In this document: piece by piece, positions 1 to 8,328 of the stretch
Layout: each line of letters begins with the position of its first letter
Numbering within the stretch: the stretch's first letter is position 1
Assembly: GCF_003012795.1 (NCBI RefSeq)
Contig: NZ_PXYH01000024.1
Span: 1-64,000 of the forward strand
From: Zobellella taiwanensis
GTDB taxonomy: Bacteria > Pseudomonadota > Gammaproteobacteria > Enterobacterales > Aeromonadaceae
Direction of reading: 5' to 3'
DNA length: 64,000 nucleotides
Program-made: the position numbers and the translations under genes
The notes under the pieces: model-generated
Told to the model about the DNA's origin: nothing
The model's database searches: none
What the model saw: the letters and a program-made list of their open reading frames with translations, nothing else

Positions 1-123
1 CTATGGCTTCCTTCAGACCCCACCGTTGGCCAGTGGCGCCCTTGCCAGTCGGATTGTCTTCCCCTCAGTCGGGGTGACGCCATCTTCTTTCAGATGGCCG
101 GGTTTGCCGGCTTCGCCGGGCAA

Positions 124-153
124 ACAACAAAAAGCCGCGACCAGCGCGGCTTT
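124..153 (-). terminator. Rho-independent terminator of glnS
   Basis: A 9-bp GC-rich stem (AAAGCCGCG paired with CGCGGCTTT, 5-nt loop) lies just past the glnS stop. Read on the minus strand it is followed by a T-rich tract (TTTTTGTTGTTTG). The 120 bases to its left, up to the window edge, hold no gene I can support. Confidence 0.8.
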
Positions 154-167
154 ATATGGTGGTGATA

Positions 168-1829
168 TCAGGCCTCTTCCTTGCCCCAGGAATCGCGCAG
201 GGCGACGGTCAGGTTGAACACCAGGCCATCGGCTTTGCTGTCGCGGCAGAAATAGCCTTCCCGCTCAAACTGATAGGCCCGCTCTGCCGGCGCCGCCGAC
301 AGCGAGGGCTCGACCACGGCACCGCTCAACACCGTCAGCGACTCGGGATTGAGCGCCGACTCAAAGGACTCCGCCGCTCCCGGGTTGGGCACGGCGAACA
401 AACGGTCGTACAGGCGGACTTCGGCCGGCACCCCCCGGCTGGCGGAAACCCAGTGAATAACCCCCTTGACCTTGCGGCCATCCGCCGGATCCTTGCCCAG
501 GGTATCGGGGTCGTAGCTGCAATAAAGGGTGGTAATATTGCCTTCGGCATCCTTTTCGACCCGCTCTGCCTTGACGACATAGGCATTGCGCAGGCGCACT
601 TCCTTGCCCAGCACCAACCGCTTGTACTTCTTGTTGGCCTCTTCCCGGAAATCTGCCTCGTCGATATAAATCTCGCGGGTGAAAGGCAGCTCGCGATTGC
701 CCATCTCGGGCTGGTTAGGATGATTGGGCGCGGCCAGGATTTCCAGGTGATCCTCGGCCAGGTTTTCAATTACCAGCCGCAGCGGACGCAGCACCGCCAT
801 GGCCCGCGGCGCATTGTCATTGAGATCATCGCGGATACAGGCCTCGAGCATGCTCATCTCGACAGTGTTGTCCTGTTTGGTTACCCCGATACGGCGGCAG
901 AATTCGCGGATGGAGGCCGGAGTATAGCCCCGGCGGCGCAGGCCGGAAATGGTCGGCATACGCGGATCGTCCCAGCCTTCCACATGGCCATCGGTGACCA
1001 GCTGATTCAGCTTGCGCTTGGACATCACGGTGTATTCCAGGTTGAGCCGGGAAAACTCGTACTGGCGCGGATGGCAACCAATGCTGATGTTGTCCAGCAC
1101 CCAGTCGTAAAGACGGCGGTTGTCCTGGAATTCCAGAGTACAGAGCGAATGGGTGATGCCTTCCAGAGCATCGGAGATACAGTGGGTAAAGTCGTACATG
1201 GGATAGATGCACCACTGATCACCGGTCTGGTGATGGTGGGCGAAACGCACCCGGTACAGTACTGGATCCCGCATCACCATAAAGGAGGATGCCATGTCGA
1301 TCTTGGCGCGCAGGCAGGCGCTCCCCTCGGCAAACTCGCCCTTGCGCATGCGGGCAAAGAGTTCGAGATTCTCTGCCACCGGCCGATCCCGGTAGGGGCT
1401 GTTGCGGCCCGGACTGGTCAGGGTGCCCCGGTATTCGCGGATCTGTTCGGGGCTAAGTTCGTCTACATAGGCCAGCCCCTTTTCGATCAGTTCGACCGCA
1501 AAGCCATAGAGCTGCTCGAAATAATCGGAGGAGTAATGGACATCACCACTCCAGTTGAATCCCAGCCACTGCACGTCACGCTTGATGGACTCGACGTACT
1601 CGACGCTTTCCTTTTCCGGGTTGGTATCGTCAAAGCGCAGATTGCAGCGGCCCTGGTAGTCGGCGGCGATACCGAAATTCAGGCAGATGGACTTGGCATG
1701 TCCGATATGCAAGTAGCCGTTCGGCTCCGGCGGAAACCGGGTCTGCACTGCCGAGTGCTTGCCGCTGGCCAAATCTTCGTCGATGATCTGGCGAATAAAA
1801 TTGCTGGGACTGTGGTCCGCCTGACTCAT
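168..1829 (-). CDS. glnS: Glutamine--tRNA ligase (GlnRS)
   Basis: Cytoplasmic class I aminoacyl-tRNA synthetase that charges tRNA-Gln with glutamine using ATP. The 553-residue product has the family's length and both class I signatures: HIGH at residues 41-44 inside [15 protein letters not shown], and the KMSKS-like MSKRK at 269-273. The C-terminal half carries the beta-barrel anticodon-binding region (for example KGVIHWVSA). It starts at ATG with [12 protein letters not shown], as in other gammaproteobacterial GlnRS. It is transcribed leftward and is separated from the upstream pha operon by that operon's own terminator, so it is probably a single-gene unit. Nothing unusual is seen in the protein. 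Confidence 0.98.
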   Translation of the reverse strand: MSQADHSPSNFIRQIIDEDLASGKHSAVQTRFPPEPNGYLHIGHAKSICLNFGIAADYQGRCNLRFDDTNPEKESVEYVESIKRDVQWLGFNWSGDVHYSSDYFEQLYGFAVELIEKGLAYVDELSPEQIREYRGTLTSPGRNSPYRDRPVAENLELFARMRKGEFAEGSACLRAKIDMASSFMVMRDPVLYRVRFAHHHQTGDQWCIYPMYDFTHCISDALEGITHSLCTLEFQDNRRLYDWVLDNISIGCHPRQYEFSRLNLEYTVMSKRKLNQLVTDGHVEGWDDPRMPTISGLRRRGYTPASIREFCRRIGVTKQDNTVEMSMLEACIRDDLNDNAPRAMAVLRPLRLVIENLAEDHLEILAAPNHPNQPEMGNRELPFTREIYIDEADFREEANKKYKRLVLGKEVRLRNAYVVKAERVEKDAEGNITTLYCSYDPDTLGKDPADGRKVKGVIHWVSASRGVPAEVRLYDRLFAVPNPGAAESFESALNPESLTVLSGAVVEPSLSAAPAERAYQFEREGYFCRDSKADGLVFNLTVALRDSWGKEEA

Positions 1830-1928
1830 TCATGCACCTCAGTATGGGATGGCGTAAACAATCCCCCATGATCCATGATCTCCGTGCGGGGCTCAATAGC
1901 CGGCGGGACAATATGGTGTTTTACCGCC

Positions 1929-1956
1929 AAAAAAGAAGCCGCCCGCGGGCGGCTTC
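1929..1956 (-). terminator. Terminator of the pha operon
   Basis: A perfect 22-bp palindrome (GAAGCCGCCCG and its complement) sits 38 bases past the phaC stop. On the minus strand it is followed by six T residues, a textbook intrinsic terminator. Confidence 0.9.
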
Positions 1957-1994
1957 AGACTGCCGGAAAACAGGCACCAGGATGGCGGCGGCCG

Positions 1995-3776
1995 TTATTC
2001 CTCCACCGGCAAGGTCTGGCGCACATAACGCCCGGGCGCCGGCATCAGCGCCGGGCATTCCTCGCTGCCGATGGTGCGGGCGGGTATGCTGTCCCCCACA
2101 TGGGGCGACACCCATTGCTGCCAGTGGGTCCACCAGGAGCCCGCTTCCCGGCGCGCCGCGGCCAGCCATTGCTCGGCAGACTCAAAGGGTTGCTCACTCA
2201 ACCAGTAGCCATACTTATTTTTGGCCGGCGGGTTGACCACACCGGCCACATGGCCGGACTCCCCAAGCACCAGAGTGGTCTCGCAGCCCAGCAGGCGCGA
2301 GCCCTTGAAAGTCGCGTCCCACAGGGCAATATGGTCTTCCCGGGTAGACAGGAAATAGCTTGGCGTCTTGACCTTGGACAGGTCGATGCCGAAGTTGCCC
2401 ACCTTGACTTCCCCCGGCTGGCTCAGACGATTGTTCAGGTACAGCTCGCGCAGCAGAAAGCTGGCACAGGTAGCACTGAGGTTGGTGCTGTCGCTGTTCC
2501 AGTAGAGGATATCGAAATCCGCCGGCTCCTCGCCCTTGAGGTAGTTGTCGATGTAATAATTCCAGTACAGGCTGTTTTCCCGCAGCAGGCTGAAGGTCAC
2601 AGCCATCTGCCGGCCATCGAAAAAGCCCTGGGCATCGTTCATCTGCTCCATGGCACTGACCACCGGCTCGTTGATGAACACCCCCACTTCACCGGGCTGG
2701 GTAAAGTCCAGCAGCGTGGTCAGGAAGGTCGCGCTTTTTATCCTCGGCTTCATCCGCCGTGCCGCATACAGCGCCATGGTCGACGCCAGCAGGGTACCGC
2801 CGATGCAGTAACCAATGGCATTGACTTCCTTCTCGCCGGTAATTTGCTCTATGACCCTTACTGCCTCCATGGTGCCCGCATGGATAAGATCCTGAAAACC
2901 GATGCTGGCCTGCTCTTTGCCCGGGTTTCTCCAGGACATGATGAACACCGTATGGCCCTGATCCCTGAGCCAGCGTACCAGGGAGTTCTGTTCCTTCAGA
3001 TCCAGGATATAAAACTTGTTGATAAAAGGCGGAATGACCAGCAGGGGAGTCTTGAATACGGTGTCGGTACTGGCTCCATACTGGATCAGCTCGAAGACGT
3101 CGTTGCGAAATACCACCTCGCCCGGGGTGGTGGCCAGATCCCGGCCCAGCTCAAAGGCGGACTGGCGGGTCATGCGGATTTTAAGCAGGTTGGCGCTGGC
3201 CGCCAGATCTTCCTGGAACAGCTCTATCCCCTTGACCAGGTTGGCCCCCTTCTCTTCCAGGGTGCGATGCAGCAACTCCGGGTTGCTCCAGATAAAATTG
3301 GTCGGAGACAAGGCGTTGATGGTCTGGCGAAAGAAAAAATGCAGTCTCTGACGTACCGGCTCGGGCAGGCCTTCCACCACTTCCAGGGTGCGGGTCAACG
3401 ACTGGGCAAAATGCAGATAGGACTGGCGCAGGAAGTCGAAATGGGGATCCTCTTTCCAGGACTTGTGCTGGAAGCGCCGGTCACCCGGAGGATCCGCAAT
3501 CAGGCTGCCGGCTTCGCGGTCGAGGCTTTTGGCCATACTGTTCTGGCAGATAGCCAGTTGCCCCTGCCACCACTGCATCTGGATATCGAGCAGCCGGACC
3601 GGATTGTTGGCCACCGCGTTGTAAAAGGTATTCAGATCCTGGGCATTGACTTCCGACAGCGCCCGGGTAACCGGGTTGTCGCCCAGGCTGGCCCGCTGCA
3701 TATCGGCCCACATGGTTTCGTTCCACTGAAAAAACTGGCGCAGGGGATCGCTGCCCTGATAAGTCTCTTGCTGCAT
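1995..3776 (-). CDS. phaC: Class I poly(3-hydroxyalkanoate) synthase
   Basis: Polymerises (R)-3-hydroxybutyryl-CoA into PHB at the granule surface. The 593-residue product has the class I length. The lipase-like box GYCIGG places the nucleophile at Cys324; the other triad members are Asp481 (in REDHIALW) and His509 (in SGHVAGVVNPP). These are almost the same positions as Cys319, Asp480 and His508 of Cupriavidus PhaC. The N-terminal domain (about residues 1-200) is also the class I type. The start at 3776 is chosen because GGGAGG lies 6 bases upstream and the protein then begins MQQETYQGSDPL; an upstream in-frame extension would run into the phaP side and looks non-coding. It is the last gene of phaBAPC. 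Confidence 0.96.
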   Translation of the reverse strand: MQQETYQGSDPLRQFFQWNETMWADMQRASLGDNPVTRALSEVNAQDLNTFYNAVANNPVRLLDIQMQWWQGQLAICQNSMAKSLDREAGSLIADPPGDRRFQHKSWKEDPHFDFLRQSYLHFAQSLTRTLEVVEGLPEPVRQRLHFFFRQTINALSPTNFIWSNPELLHRTLEEKGANLVKGIELFQEDLAASANLLKIRMTRQSAFELGRDLATTPGEVVFRNDVFELIQYGASTDTVFKTPLLVIPPFINKFYILDLKEQNSLVRWLRDQGHTVFIMSWRNPGKEQASIGFQDLIHAGTMEAVRVIEQITGEKEVNAIGYCIGGTLLASTMALYAARRMKPRIKSATFLTTLLDFTQPGEVGVFINEPVVSAMEQMNDAQGFFDGRQMAVTFSLLRENSLYWNYYIDNYLKGEEPADFDILYWNSDSTNLSATCASFLLRELYLNNRLSQPGEVKVGNFGIDLSKVKTPSYFLSTREDHIALWDATFKGSRLLGCETTLVLGESGHVAGVVNPPAKNKYGYWLSEQPFESAEQWLAAARREAGSWWTHWQQWVSPHVGDSIPARTIGSEECPALMPAPGRYVRQTLPVEE

Positions 3777-3804
3777 GGTGTTCCTCCCTGATTGAAGACA
3801 ACCG

Positions 3805-3819
3805 CCGCCGGTACGGCGG
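3805..3819 (-). other. Intercistronic hairpin between phaP and phaC
   Basis: CCGCCG and CGGCGG pair around a 3-base loop in the 79-base gap between phaP and phaC. There is no T tract, so it is not a full terminator. By inference it could stabilise the upstream phaP message or dampen phaC expression, since phasin is needed in large excess over synthase. Confidence 0.4.
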
Positions 3820-3855
3820 ACCAGGTGCCTGGCCCGCCGGATCCGGCATGGCGCC

Positions 3856-4191
3856 TTACTTTTTCTGGGCGTCCGCCGCCAGGGCTTCCAGGCCGGCCTT
3901 GAACTCCTGGGCCAGCTCTGCCAGCTTCTTGCCATCCTCAATCATCTGCTGGCTGATCTTGGTCATGGTTTCCAGCTGCTTGGCGCCGCTGCTGACCAGG
4001 CTCTGCACATCCTTGATCTGGCTGTTGGCCTGTAGCTGGGCCAGGCCGATATCGGCATACTGGCGGGCTGCCTCCAGTTGCAGGTTGGTCAGACTGGTGA
4101 AATTGCGAGCCACCAGTTGGTTGTATTTCAGCAGGGGGCCAAAGGTCTGCTCGGTCTGGTCGCTGAAATTCTTGAACATATCGGTATACAT
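3856..4191 (-). CDS. phaP: Phasin, PHB granule-associated protein
   Basis: Small amphipathic protein that coats PHB granules. The 111-residue product is almost all helical, lacks cysteine, and matches the phasin_2 pattern: an N-terminal FKNFSDQTEQTFGPLLKYN segment and then heptad-rich helices, including LQLEAARQYADIGLAQLQ. The family is usually 110-190 residues, so this is a short member. It lies between phaA and phaC in the order phaB-phaA-phaP-phaC, the same order as in Vibrio. The assignment rests on both sequence character and position. Confidence 0.92.
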   Translation of the reverse strand: MYTDMFKNFSDQTEQTFGPLLKYNQLVARNFTSLTNLQLEAARQYADIGLAQLQANSQIKDVQSLVSSGAKQLETMTKISQQMIEDGKKLAELAQEFKAGLEALAADAQKK

Positions 4192-4234
4192 AATGAAATT
4201 CCTTATTGGTTGATAATCGTTGCTTTACCCGGTG

Positions 4235-5443
4235 TTACACCCGTTTAAGGATTACCGCCGTGCCCATACCGCCGCCCACACACAGGGACGCCAGCCCCAG
4301 GGTGGTATTGCTGCGATGCAGTTCATGCAACAGGGTCACCATGATCCGGTTGCCGGAAGCCCCCAGCGGATGCCCAAGGGCAATAGCGCCACCATTTTTG
4401 TTGGTGCGCTCCAACAGGGTCTGTTCGGCGATGTCGTGCTGCGCGGACAGTTGGCGCACCACCCCCAGGGCCTGACCGGCAAACGCTTCGTTGAGCTCCA
4501 GCCGCTCGATGTCGGCCAGGCTCAGGCCCGCCCGCTGCAGGGCCTGGCCAATGGCGGGCACGGGCCCCAGCCCCATGATGGCCGGGTCGATGCCGCCCTG
4601 GCCGTAGCCGACGACTTCCGCCAGCGGGGTCAGACCGAGTTGCTCCACCGCCGCCCGGCTGGCCAGGATGATGGCACTGCCCCCGTCATTGATACCGGAG
4701 GCATTGCCGGCGGTCACGGAGCCGTCCGCCTTGAAGGCAGGACGCAGCTTGGCCAGGGTCTCGGCCGTGGTGCCCGCCTTGGGGTACTCGTCGGTATCGA
4801 CCACCAGGGTGTCCTTGCGGGTCTTGACCTCAACCGGCACGATTTCGGCCCTGAAGTGGCCCGCCTCGATGGCCGCCACCGCCTTGGCCTGGCTGGCGGC
4901 GGCCAGGGTATCCTGCTCGGCACGACTGATGTTTTCCTGGGCCACCACGTTTTCGGCGGTCACCCCCATGTGATACTGGTTGAACACATCGGTCAGACCG
5001 TCGTTAATCAGCAGATCAGACAGCGTCATGTCACCCATCTTGTTGCCGCCCCGCAGATCGCCTTTTACCACGAAGGGGATTTGCGACATGTTTTCACAGC
5101 CGGCGGCCACTACCACCTCGGCATCGCCGGCTTTGATGTGGGCACAGGCGTCCATCAGCGTCTTCATACCACTGCCGCACACCATGTTGAGGGTATAGGC
5201 CGGCACGCCGGCAGGAATGCCCGCGGCCAGTGCCGCCTGGCGGCCAATCCCCATCCCCTGACCGGCCGCCACCACGTTGCCGACGATAACTTCATTAACC
5301 TGCTCCGGAGCCAGTCCGGCCTGGGCCAGGGCCCCGCGAATGGCAACGGCGGCCAGCTCAGCGGCCGGCACGGTTTTCAGGGCACCGCAAAAGCTGCCGA
5401 TGGGAGTTCGTTTTGCCGCAACAATGTATACAGGTTCAGACAT
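4235..5443 (-). CDS. phaA: Acetyl-CoA acetyltransferase (beta-ketothiolase)
   Basis: Condenses two acetyl-CoA into acetoacetyl-CoA, the first step of PHB synthesis. The 402-residue product has the thiolase nucleophile Cys89 in NMVCGSGMK, the GHPLGASG histidine loop, and the C-terminal acid/base Cys388 in CVGGGMG. Length and motifs fit the biosynthetic (PhaA/AtoB) thiolases rather than the fatty acid oxidation FadA type. It lies 38 bases past phaB and 43 bases before phaP on the same strand, so it should be cotranscribed with them. It may also serve general acetoacetyl-CoA metabolism. Confidence 0.95.
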   Translation of the reverse strand: MSEPVYIVAAKRTPIGSFCGALKTVPAAELAAVAIRGALAQAGLAPEQVNEVIVGNVVAAGQGMGIGRQAALAAGIPAGVPAYTLNMVCGSGMKTLMDACAHIKAGDAEVVVAAGCENMSQIPFVVKGDLRGGNKMGDMTLSDLLINDGLTDVFNQYHMGVTAENVVAQENISRAEQDTLAAASQAKAVAAIEAGHFRAEIVPVEVKTRKDTLVVDTDEYPKAGTTAETLAKLRPAFKADGSVTAGNASGINDGGSAIILASRAAVEQLGLTPLAEVVGYGQGGIDPAIMGLGPVPAIGQALQRAGLSLADIERLELNEAFAGQALGVVRQLSAQHDIAEQTLLERTNKNGGAIALGHPLGASGNRIMVTLLHELHRSNTTLGLASLCVGGGMGTAVILKRV

Positions 5444-5481
5444 AATTAATGCTCACTCCATTGAAAACAGACCCTGGGGTC

Positions 5482-6228
5482 TTATTGCATATAAAGGCCG
5501 CCGTTGACCGACAAGGTTTCTCCGGTAATGTAACCGCCGTATTCACCGGCCAGATACAAGACGGCACCGGCCACTTCTTCGGTTGTGGCCAACCGTTTGA
5601 GCGGTATGGTGGCTTTGATGGAATCCAGTACATCCTCGCGAATGGCGGTCACCATGGGGGTTGCAGTATAGCCGGGAGCCACCGCATTCACACACACGCC
5701 AAAGCGGGCTCCCTCGGCGGCCAGCGCTTTGGTAAACCCTATCATACCCGCCTTGGCGGCAGAATAATTGACCTGGCCATATTGACCCTTGAGGCCATTG
5801 ACGGAAGAAATATTGATAATACGGCCGCAGCCCTGCTCACACATTAGATTGAATACCGGCTGGGTCACGCTGAACAGGCTGTTGAGATTGGTATCCATGA
5901 CTTCCTGCCACTGCTGCCAGGACATTTTCTTGAAAGTGGTATCGCGGGTAATACCCGCATTGTTGACCAGTACATCAATCCGGCCCAGCTCTCGCAGGCA
6001 GCCGGTCAGTACCTCGCTGGTCGCCTCGTGATCGCTGACATCAAGGGCCAGCAGCCGGATATCCTGGCCCGCCAGCTGTTCGGCCTCAAGCCAGGCCGCG
6101 GCCTGCTGTTGCTTGCCCGGACGATGTGTTGCCACAACCTTGTATCCATTATTCAACAACAAACGGCACACTTCTGTTCCAATTCCACCTGAAGCACCGG
6201 TTACCAAAGCGATTTTCTTGTCAGCCAT
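5482..6228 (-). CDS. phaB: Acetoacetyl-CoA reductase (NADPH)
   Basis: Short-chain dehydrogenase that reduces acetoacetyl-CoA to (R)-3-hydroxybutyryl-CoA, the PhaC substrate. The 248-residue product has the cofactor loop TGASGGIG (residues 10-17), the NNAG motif, and the Ser-Tyr-Lys catalytic set in NISSVNGLKGQYGQVNYSAAK. The close relative FabG is excluded mainly by context (next to phaA/phaP/phaC) and by the GLKGQYGQVNYSAAKAG stretch typical of PhaB. It is the first gene of the operon. AAGGAG lies upstream of the ATG, and the long AT-rich control region upstream should hold the operon promoter. Confidence 0.94.
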   Translation of the reverse strand: MADKKIALVTGASGGIGTEVCRLLLNNGYKVVATHRPGKQQQAAAWLEAEQLAGQDIRLLALDVSDHEATSEVLTGCLRELGRIDVLVNNAGITRDTTFKKMSWQQWQEVMDTNLNSLFSVTQPVFNLMCEQGCGRIINISSVNGLKGQYGQVNYSAAKAGMIGFTKALAAEGARFGVCVNAVAPGYTATPMVTAIREDVLDSIKATIPLKRLATTEEVAGAVLYLAGEYGGYITGETLSVNGGLYMQ

Positions 6229-6335
6229 GAAGATTCCACTCCTTTGTTTCTACTACTAAAGAAAACTCGTTGGCACGAATTTCCTTTAACCGGCCGGCAC
6301 CCATTTCATCGGCCGATATAATATTCTTGCTTGTC

Positions 6336-6355
6336 CAAGATATATTTTTATCTTG
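6336..6355. promoter_or_regulatory. Inverted repeat upstream of phaB, candidate operator
   Basis: CAAGATA, six AT bases, then TATCTTG: a perfect 7-6-7 dyad about 110 bases upstream of phaB in AT-rich DNA. Its size suits a dimeric repressor or activator. The binding protein is unknown. Confidence 0.4.
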
Positions 6356-6466
6356 AATAACTTCTTCCTGACCAAGCCAACCCACTATAAGCCGTTCTGT
6401 ATGACAAATGAATTAAAATTATCGGCTTCATTAAAAAATTCATCCTATATCAAATAATGCCTTATG

Positions 6467-6485
6467 CTGGTGCATGCCGCACCAG
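6467..6485. promoter_or_regulatory. GC-rich inverted repeat upstream of phaB
   Basis: CTGGTGC and GCACCAG flank a 5-base centre, forming a perfect 7-bp dyad inside AT-rich surroundings. No T tract follows on either strand, so an operator is more likely than a terminator. PhaR-type regulators in other bacteria bind TGC/GCA-containing dyads, but that link is only inference. Confidence 0.35.
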
Positions 6486-6735
6486 AAAGCGGCAGAATAT
6501 ACTACTTATCCGCCGCCAATAGCATATAAGTCGTTGCTTTTCTACAGGCAACCAGTGGTATAAACCACTGCTTTCCCTGGGGAATCGTCATCATAAGAGC
6601 AACTCGGATTTATTTTTATTAATGGCCAGCGGCGGCCTTCAATAAATTAACAGTTAGTCAACAAAGTTAGTGTTTTCGCTCCTTTCAGGCCGGTAATCCT
6701 AAACCTCCACTCCAAATGCTAAATGACTACCGACA

Positions 6736-6764
6736 GAGCCCCCAGGGAGGATTCACAGCGTGTC
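6736..6764 (+). repeat. Short motif shared with the hisC-serC intergenic element
   Basis: A stretch beginning GAGCC, then CAGGGAGG, ATTCACAGC and TGTC, matches 13939-13968 apart from a few substitutions and small indels. It may be a fragment of a dispersed intergenic repeat family. Confidence 0.4.
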
Positions 6765-6995
6765 TGTGTGCGGGACCCGGTCGATGTAGCACGATTAGGA
6801 TCTGTTATTTAAGAAGCCGTTTTCTGGGCGGCGCAACCTGCCACAAACCGGATCGATCCGGCTTGTCAAGGCGATATTCTGGCGTCATGAGGGCATGGCA
6901 GACCGGACGGAGGTCGCGGGTGCTGCACAATTATCCCGCCATTGCACACTCTTGCAGCAAACAGCCTGATTTCACAGGCAAAGCCATTTTCAGTG

Positions 6996-7024
6996 TTGAC
7001 AGTGCCAGGGGCAGCCATTAACAT
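6996..7024 (+). promoter_or_regulatory. Promoter of the tRNA-Asn array
   Basis: TTGACA at 6996-7001 and TAACAT at 7019-7024 are separated by exactly 17 bases. The downstream stretch GCGCCTCGC is a GC-rich discriminator of the kind linked to stringent (ppGpp) control of stable RNA promoters. The first tRNA begins 25 bases past the -10. Confidence 0.85.
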
Positions 7025-7049
7025 GCGCCTCGCATTCAAGGATGCCTCT

Positions 7050-7125
7050 TCCCCCTTAGTTCAGTCGGTAGAACGGCGGACTGTTAATCCGTATGTCGCT
7101 GGTTCAAGTCCAGCAGGGGGAGCCA
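7050..7125 (+). tRNA. tRNA-Asn (GTT), copy 1
   Basis: A 76-base cloverleaf with acceptor stem TCCCCCT/AGGGGGA, anticodon GTT at tRNA positions 34-36 in the loop CTGTTAA, T-loop GGTTCAAGTCC and an encoded CCA end. It is the first of four identical copies. Confidence 0.98.
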
Positions 7126-7140
7126 GTTTTGAAAAGTTGT

Positions 7141-7216
7141 TCCCCCTTAGTTCAGTCGGTAGAACGGCGGACTGTTAATCCGTATGTCGCTGGTTCAAGT
7201 CCAGCAGGGGGAGCCA
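7141..7216 (+). tRNA. tRNA-Asn (GTT), copy 2
   Basis: Identical to copy 1 over all 76 bases. A 15-base spacer (GTTTTGAAAAGTTGT) separates it from copy 1, so the array is probably one transcript cut by processing nucleases. Confidence 0.98.
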
Positions 7217-7230
7217 GTTTTGAAGGTTGT

Positions 7231-7306
7231 TCCCCCTTAGTTCAGTCGGTAGAACGGCGGACTGTTAATCCGTATGTCGCTGGTTCAAGTCCAGCAGGGG
7301 GAGCCA
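7231..7306 (+). tRNA. tRNA-Asn (GTT), copy 3
   Basis: Identical to copies 1 and 2; the preceding 14-base spacer is GTTTTGAAGGTTGT, nearly the same as the other spacers. Confidence 0.98.
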
Positions 7307-7320
7307 GTTTTGAAAGTTGT

Positions 7321-7396
7321 TCCCCCTTAGTTCAGTCGGTAGAACGGCGGACTGTTAATCCGTATGTCGCTGGTTCAAGTCCAGCAGGGGGAGCCA
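7321..7396 (+). tRNA. tRNA-Asn (GTT), copy 4
   Basis: Identical to the other three copies; the spacer before it is GTTTTGAAAGTTGT. An intrinsic terminator follows directly, closing the transcription unit. Confidence 0.98.
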
Positions 7397-7402
7397 TCTT
7401 AT

Positions 7403-7427
7403 AAGCCAGCACAGCTGGCTTTTTTAT
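7403..7427 (+). terminator. Terminator of the tRNA-Asn array
   Basis: Stem AAGCCAGC/GCTGGCTT with a 3-base ACA loop, followed by a run of T residues, six bases after the CCA end of the last tRNA. Confidence 0.9.
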
Positions 7428-7460
7428 TGTCTGCTTATCGGGGCCGGGCTCCCGGCTCAC

Positions 7461-7489
7461 TCGACAAATGTGACCCAAATCACGATAAT
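7461..7489 (+). promoter_or_regulatory. Promoter with embedded CRP-like site, upstream of the membrane protein gene
   Basis: TCGACA (7461-7466) and GATAAT (7484-7489) are 17 bases apart, each one mismatch from consensus. The spacer holds TGTGACCCAAATCACG (7469-7484), which fits the CRP dyad TGTGA-N6-TCACA with one mismatch. A site between -35 and -10 would be expected to repress rather than activate. Confidence 0.6.
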
Positions 7490-7524
7490 GCGCCGTTTTC
7501 GTCAACAAGGGTAATAGTGTTGTC

Positions 7525-8199
7525 ATGCATTCCCCCATTGCCGTGATCCGGGGCGCCCTGCTCCGTTTTCTGTTGCTGGTGATCGGCCTGCTGTTGGTGC
7601 CCGCCACCGTTTTTATCGATCTCGCCTGGCTGGATAACGGCCTGTCCGAATCCAGCCTGACTGAAGGCCTGCAAGCCCTGCTCATACTGTGCTCGGCCCT
7701 GATGTGCGCCCATGGTGCCCGGGTCCAGCCGGAGCGACGCGGCTTTCTTATCCTGGTGGCCGGTTTTTTCTGCTGCCTGTTCATTCGTGAGCTGGACTAC
7801 CTGTTCGACCGGCTGCACGACGGGCTGTGGCAGTTACTGGCCCTGACCACTACCCTGGTGTCGCTGCTCGCCGCACTGCCCCACCGGCAGGGACTGTTGC
7901 CGGCCATGGCCCGCGCCACCCAGTCGGTCGCCTTCAATTACGTTTTATGCGGCCTGGCGTTACTGCTGTTTTTCAGCCGGGTGTTCGGCACCGGCGCGCT
8001 CTGGGATCAGGTCATGGCCAGCCTGGGCGCCGAGGCGCCGCACCTGCTCAAGACAGTGGTACAGGAAGGACTGGAACTCTGTGGTTATGGTTTTATCTTC
8101 CACGGTAGCCTGTCGTTCTGGCTGCAGCGCCGCCAGGCCGCCCTGGTGGCGCTGCCACACCGGGAACCGGCCGCCTCCGTGCAGGCCAATGCGGCCTGA
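7525..8199 (+). CDS. Uncharacterised multi-pass membrane protein
   Basis: I do not recognise the family. The 224-residue product has about five or six hydrophobic helices, roughly at residues 8-30, 46-64, 73-90, 100-118, 136-155 and possibly 185-200. The C-terminal tail (QRRQAALVALPHREPAASVQ) is positively charged and probably cytoplasmic. No catalytic motif is visible; conserved-looking polar positions inside the membrane part include IRELDYLFDRLHDG (about 88-101). It follows a strong promoter with an embedded CRP-like site, so carbon or energy status may control it. The ATG is the first in frame but has only a weak, distant Shine-Dalgarno (AAGGG). It precedes the csrD-like gene by 129 bases on the same strand. 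Confidence 0.75.
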   Translation: MHSPIAVIRGALLRFLLLVIGLLLVPATVFIDLAWLDNGLSESSLTEGLQALLILCSALMCAHGARVQPERRGFLILVAGFFCCLFIRELDYLFDRLHDGLWQLLALTTTLVSLLAALPHRQGLLPAMARATQSVAFNYVLCGLALLLFFSRVFGTGALWDQVMASLGAEAPHLLKTVVQEGLELCGYGFIFHGSLSFWLQRRQAALVALPHREPAASVQANAA

Positions 8200-8328
8200 G
8201 CACACAGACAAAGCCGTTTGGCACCAATGTTCTTGTCATCAGCCGGGCCTTGGCCCATCATGGCACAACATCGTTTCGGCTGATGCCGGCTCTTGTCCTG
8301 TTATCCCGTTTTTACAAGGATACCGGTT

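Larger units (their letters stand above)
6229..6995. other. Long non-coding region between phaB and the tRNA array
   Basis: About 770 bases without a convincing gene. The part nearest phaB (about 6290-6680) is much more AT-rich than its surroundings and holds two perfect inverted repeats, listed separately. The right part (6700-6960) has normal composition and a short motif shared with another intergenic region near 13950. The only long open frame on the plus strand (6716-7021) has no recognisable protein character. The phaB promoter should lie here on the minus strand, but I could not fix one hexamer pair with confidence. Confidence 0.6.

Noticed and set aside
1..120. Possible remnant of a mobile or intron-like sequence at the window edge
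   Set aside because: It has short palindromes such as CCCCTCAGTCGGGG but no gene or defined boundary, so nothing can be supported.
156..1871. 571-codon open frame opposite glnS, and similar long frames opposite phaC, guaA, gyrA, sucA and sdhA
   Set aside because: All are antisense shadows of strongly coding high-GC genes.
3776..3941. N-terminal extension of phaC by 55 codons
   Set aside because: The extension is Arg/Trp-rich, overlaps phaP, and the Shine-Dalgarno and family alignment favour the start at 3776.
7050..7396. CRISPR-like pattern of regular repeats and short spacers
   Set aside because: The repeats are tRNA genes with CCA ends, and the spacers are 14-15 bases and nearly identical.
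7093..7404. Open frame with four near-identical protein repeats
   Set aside because: It is the tRNA-Asn array read as protein; the repetition comes from the tRNA genes.
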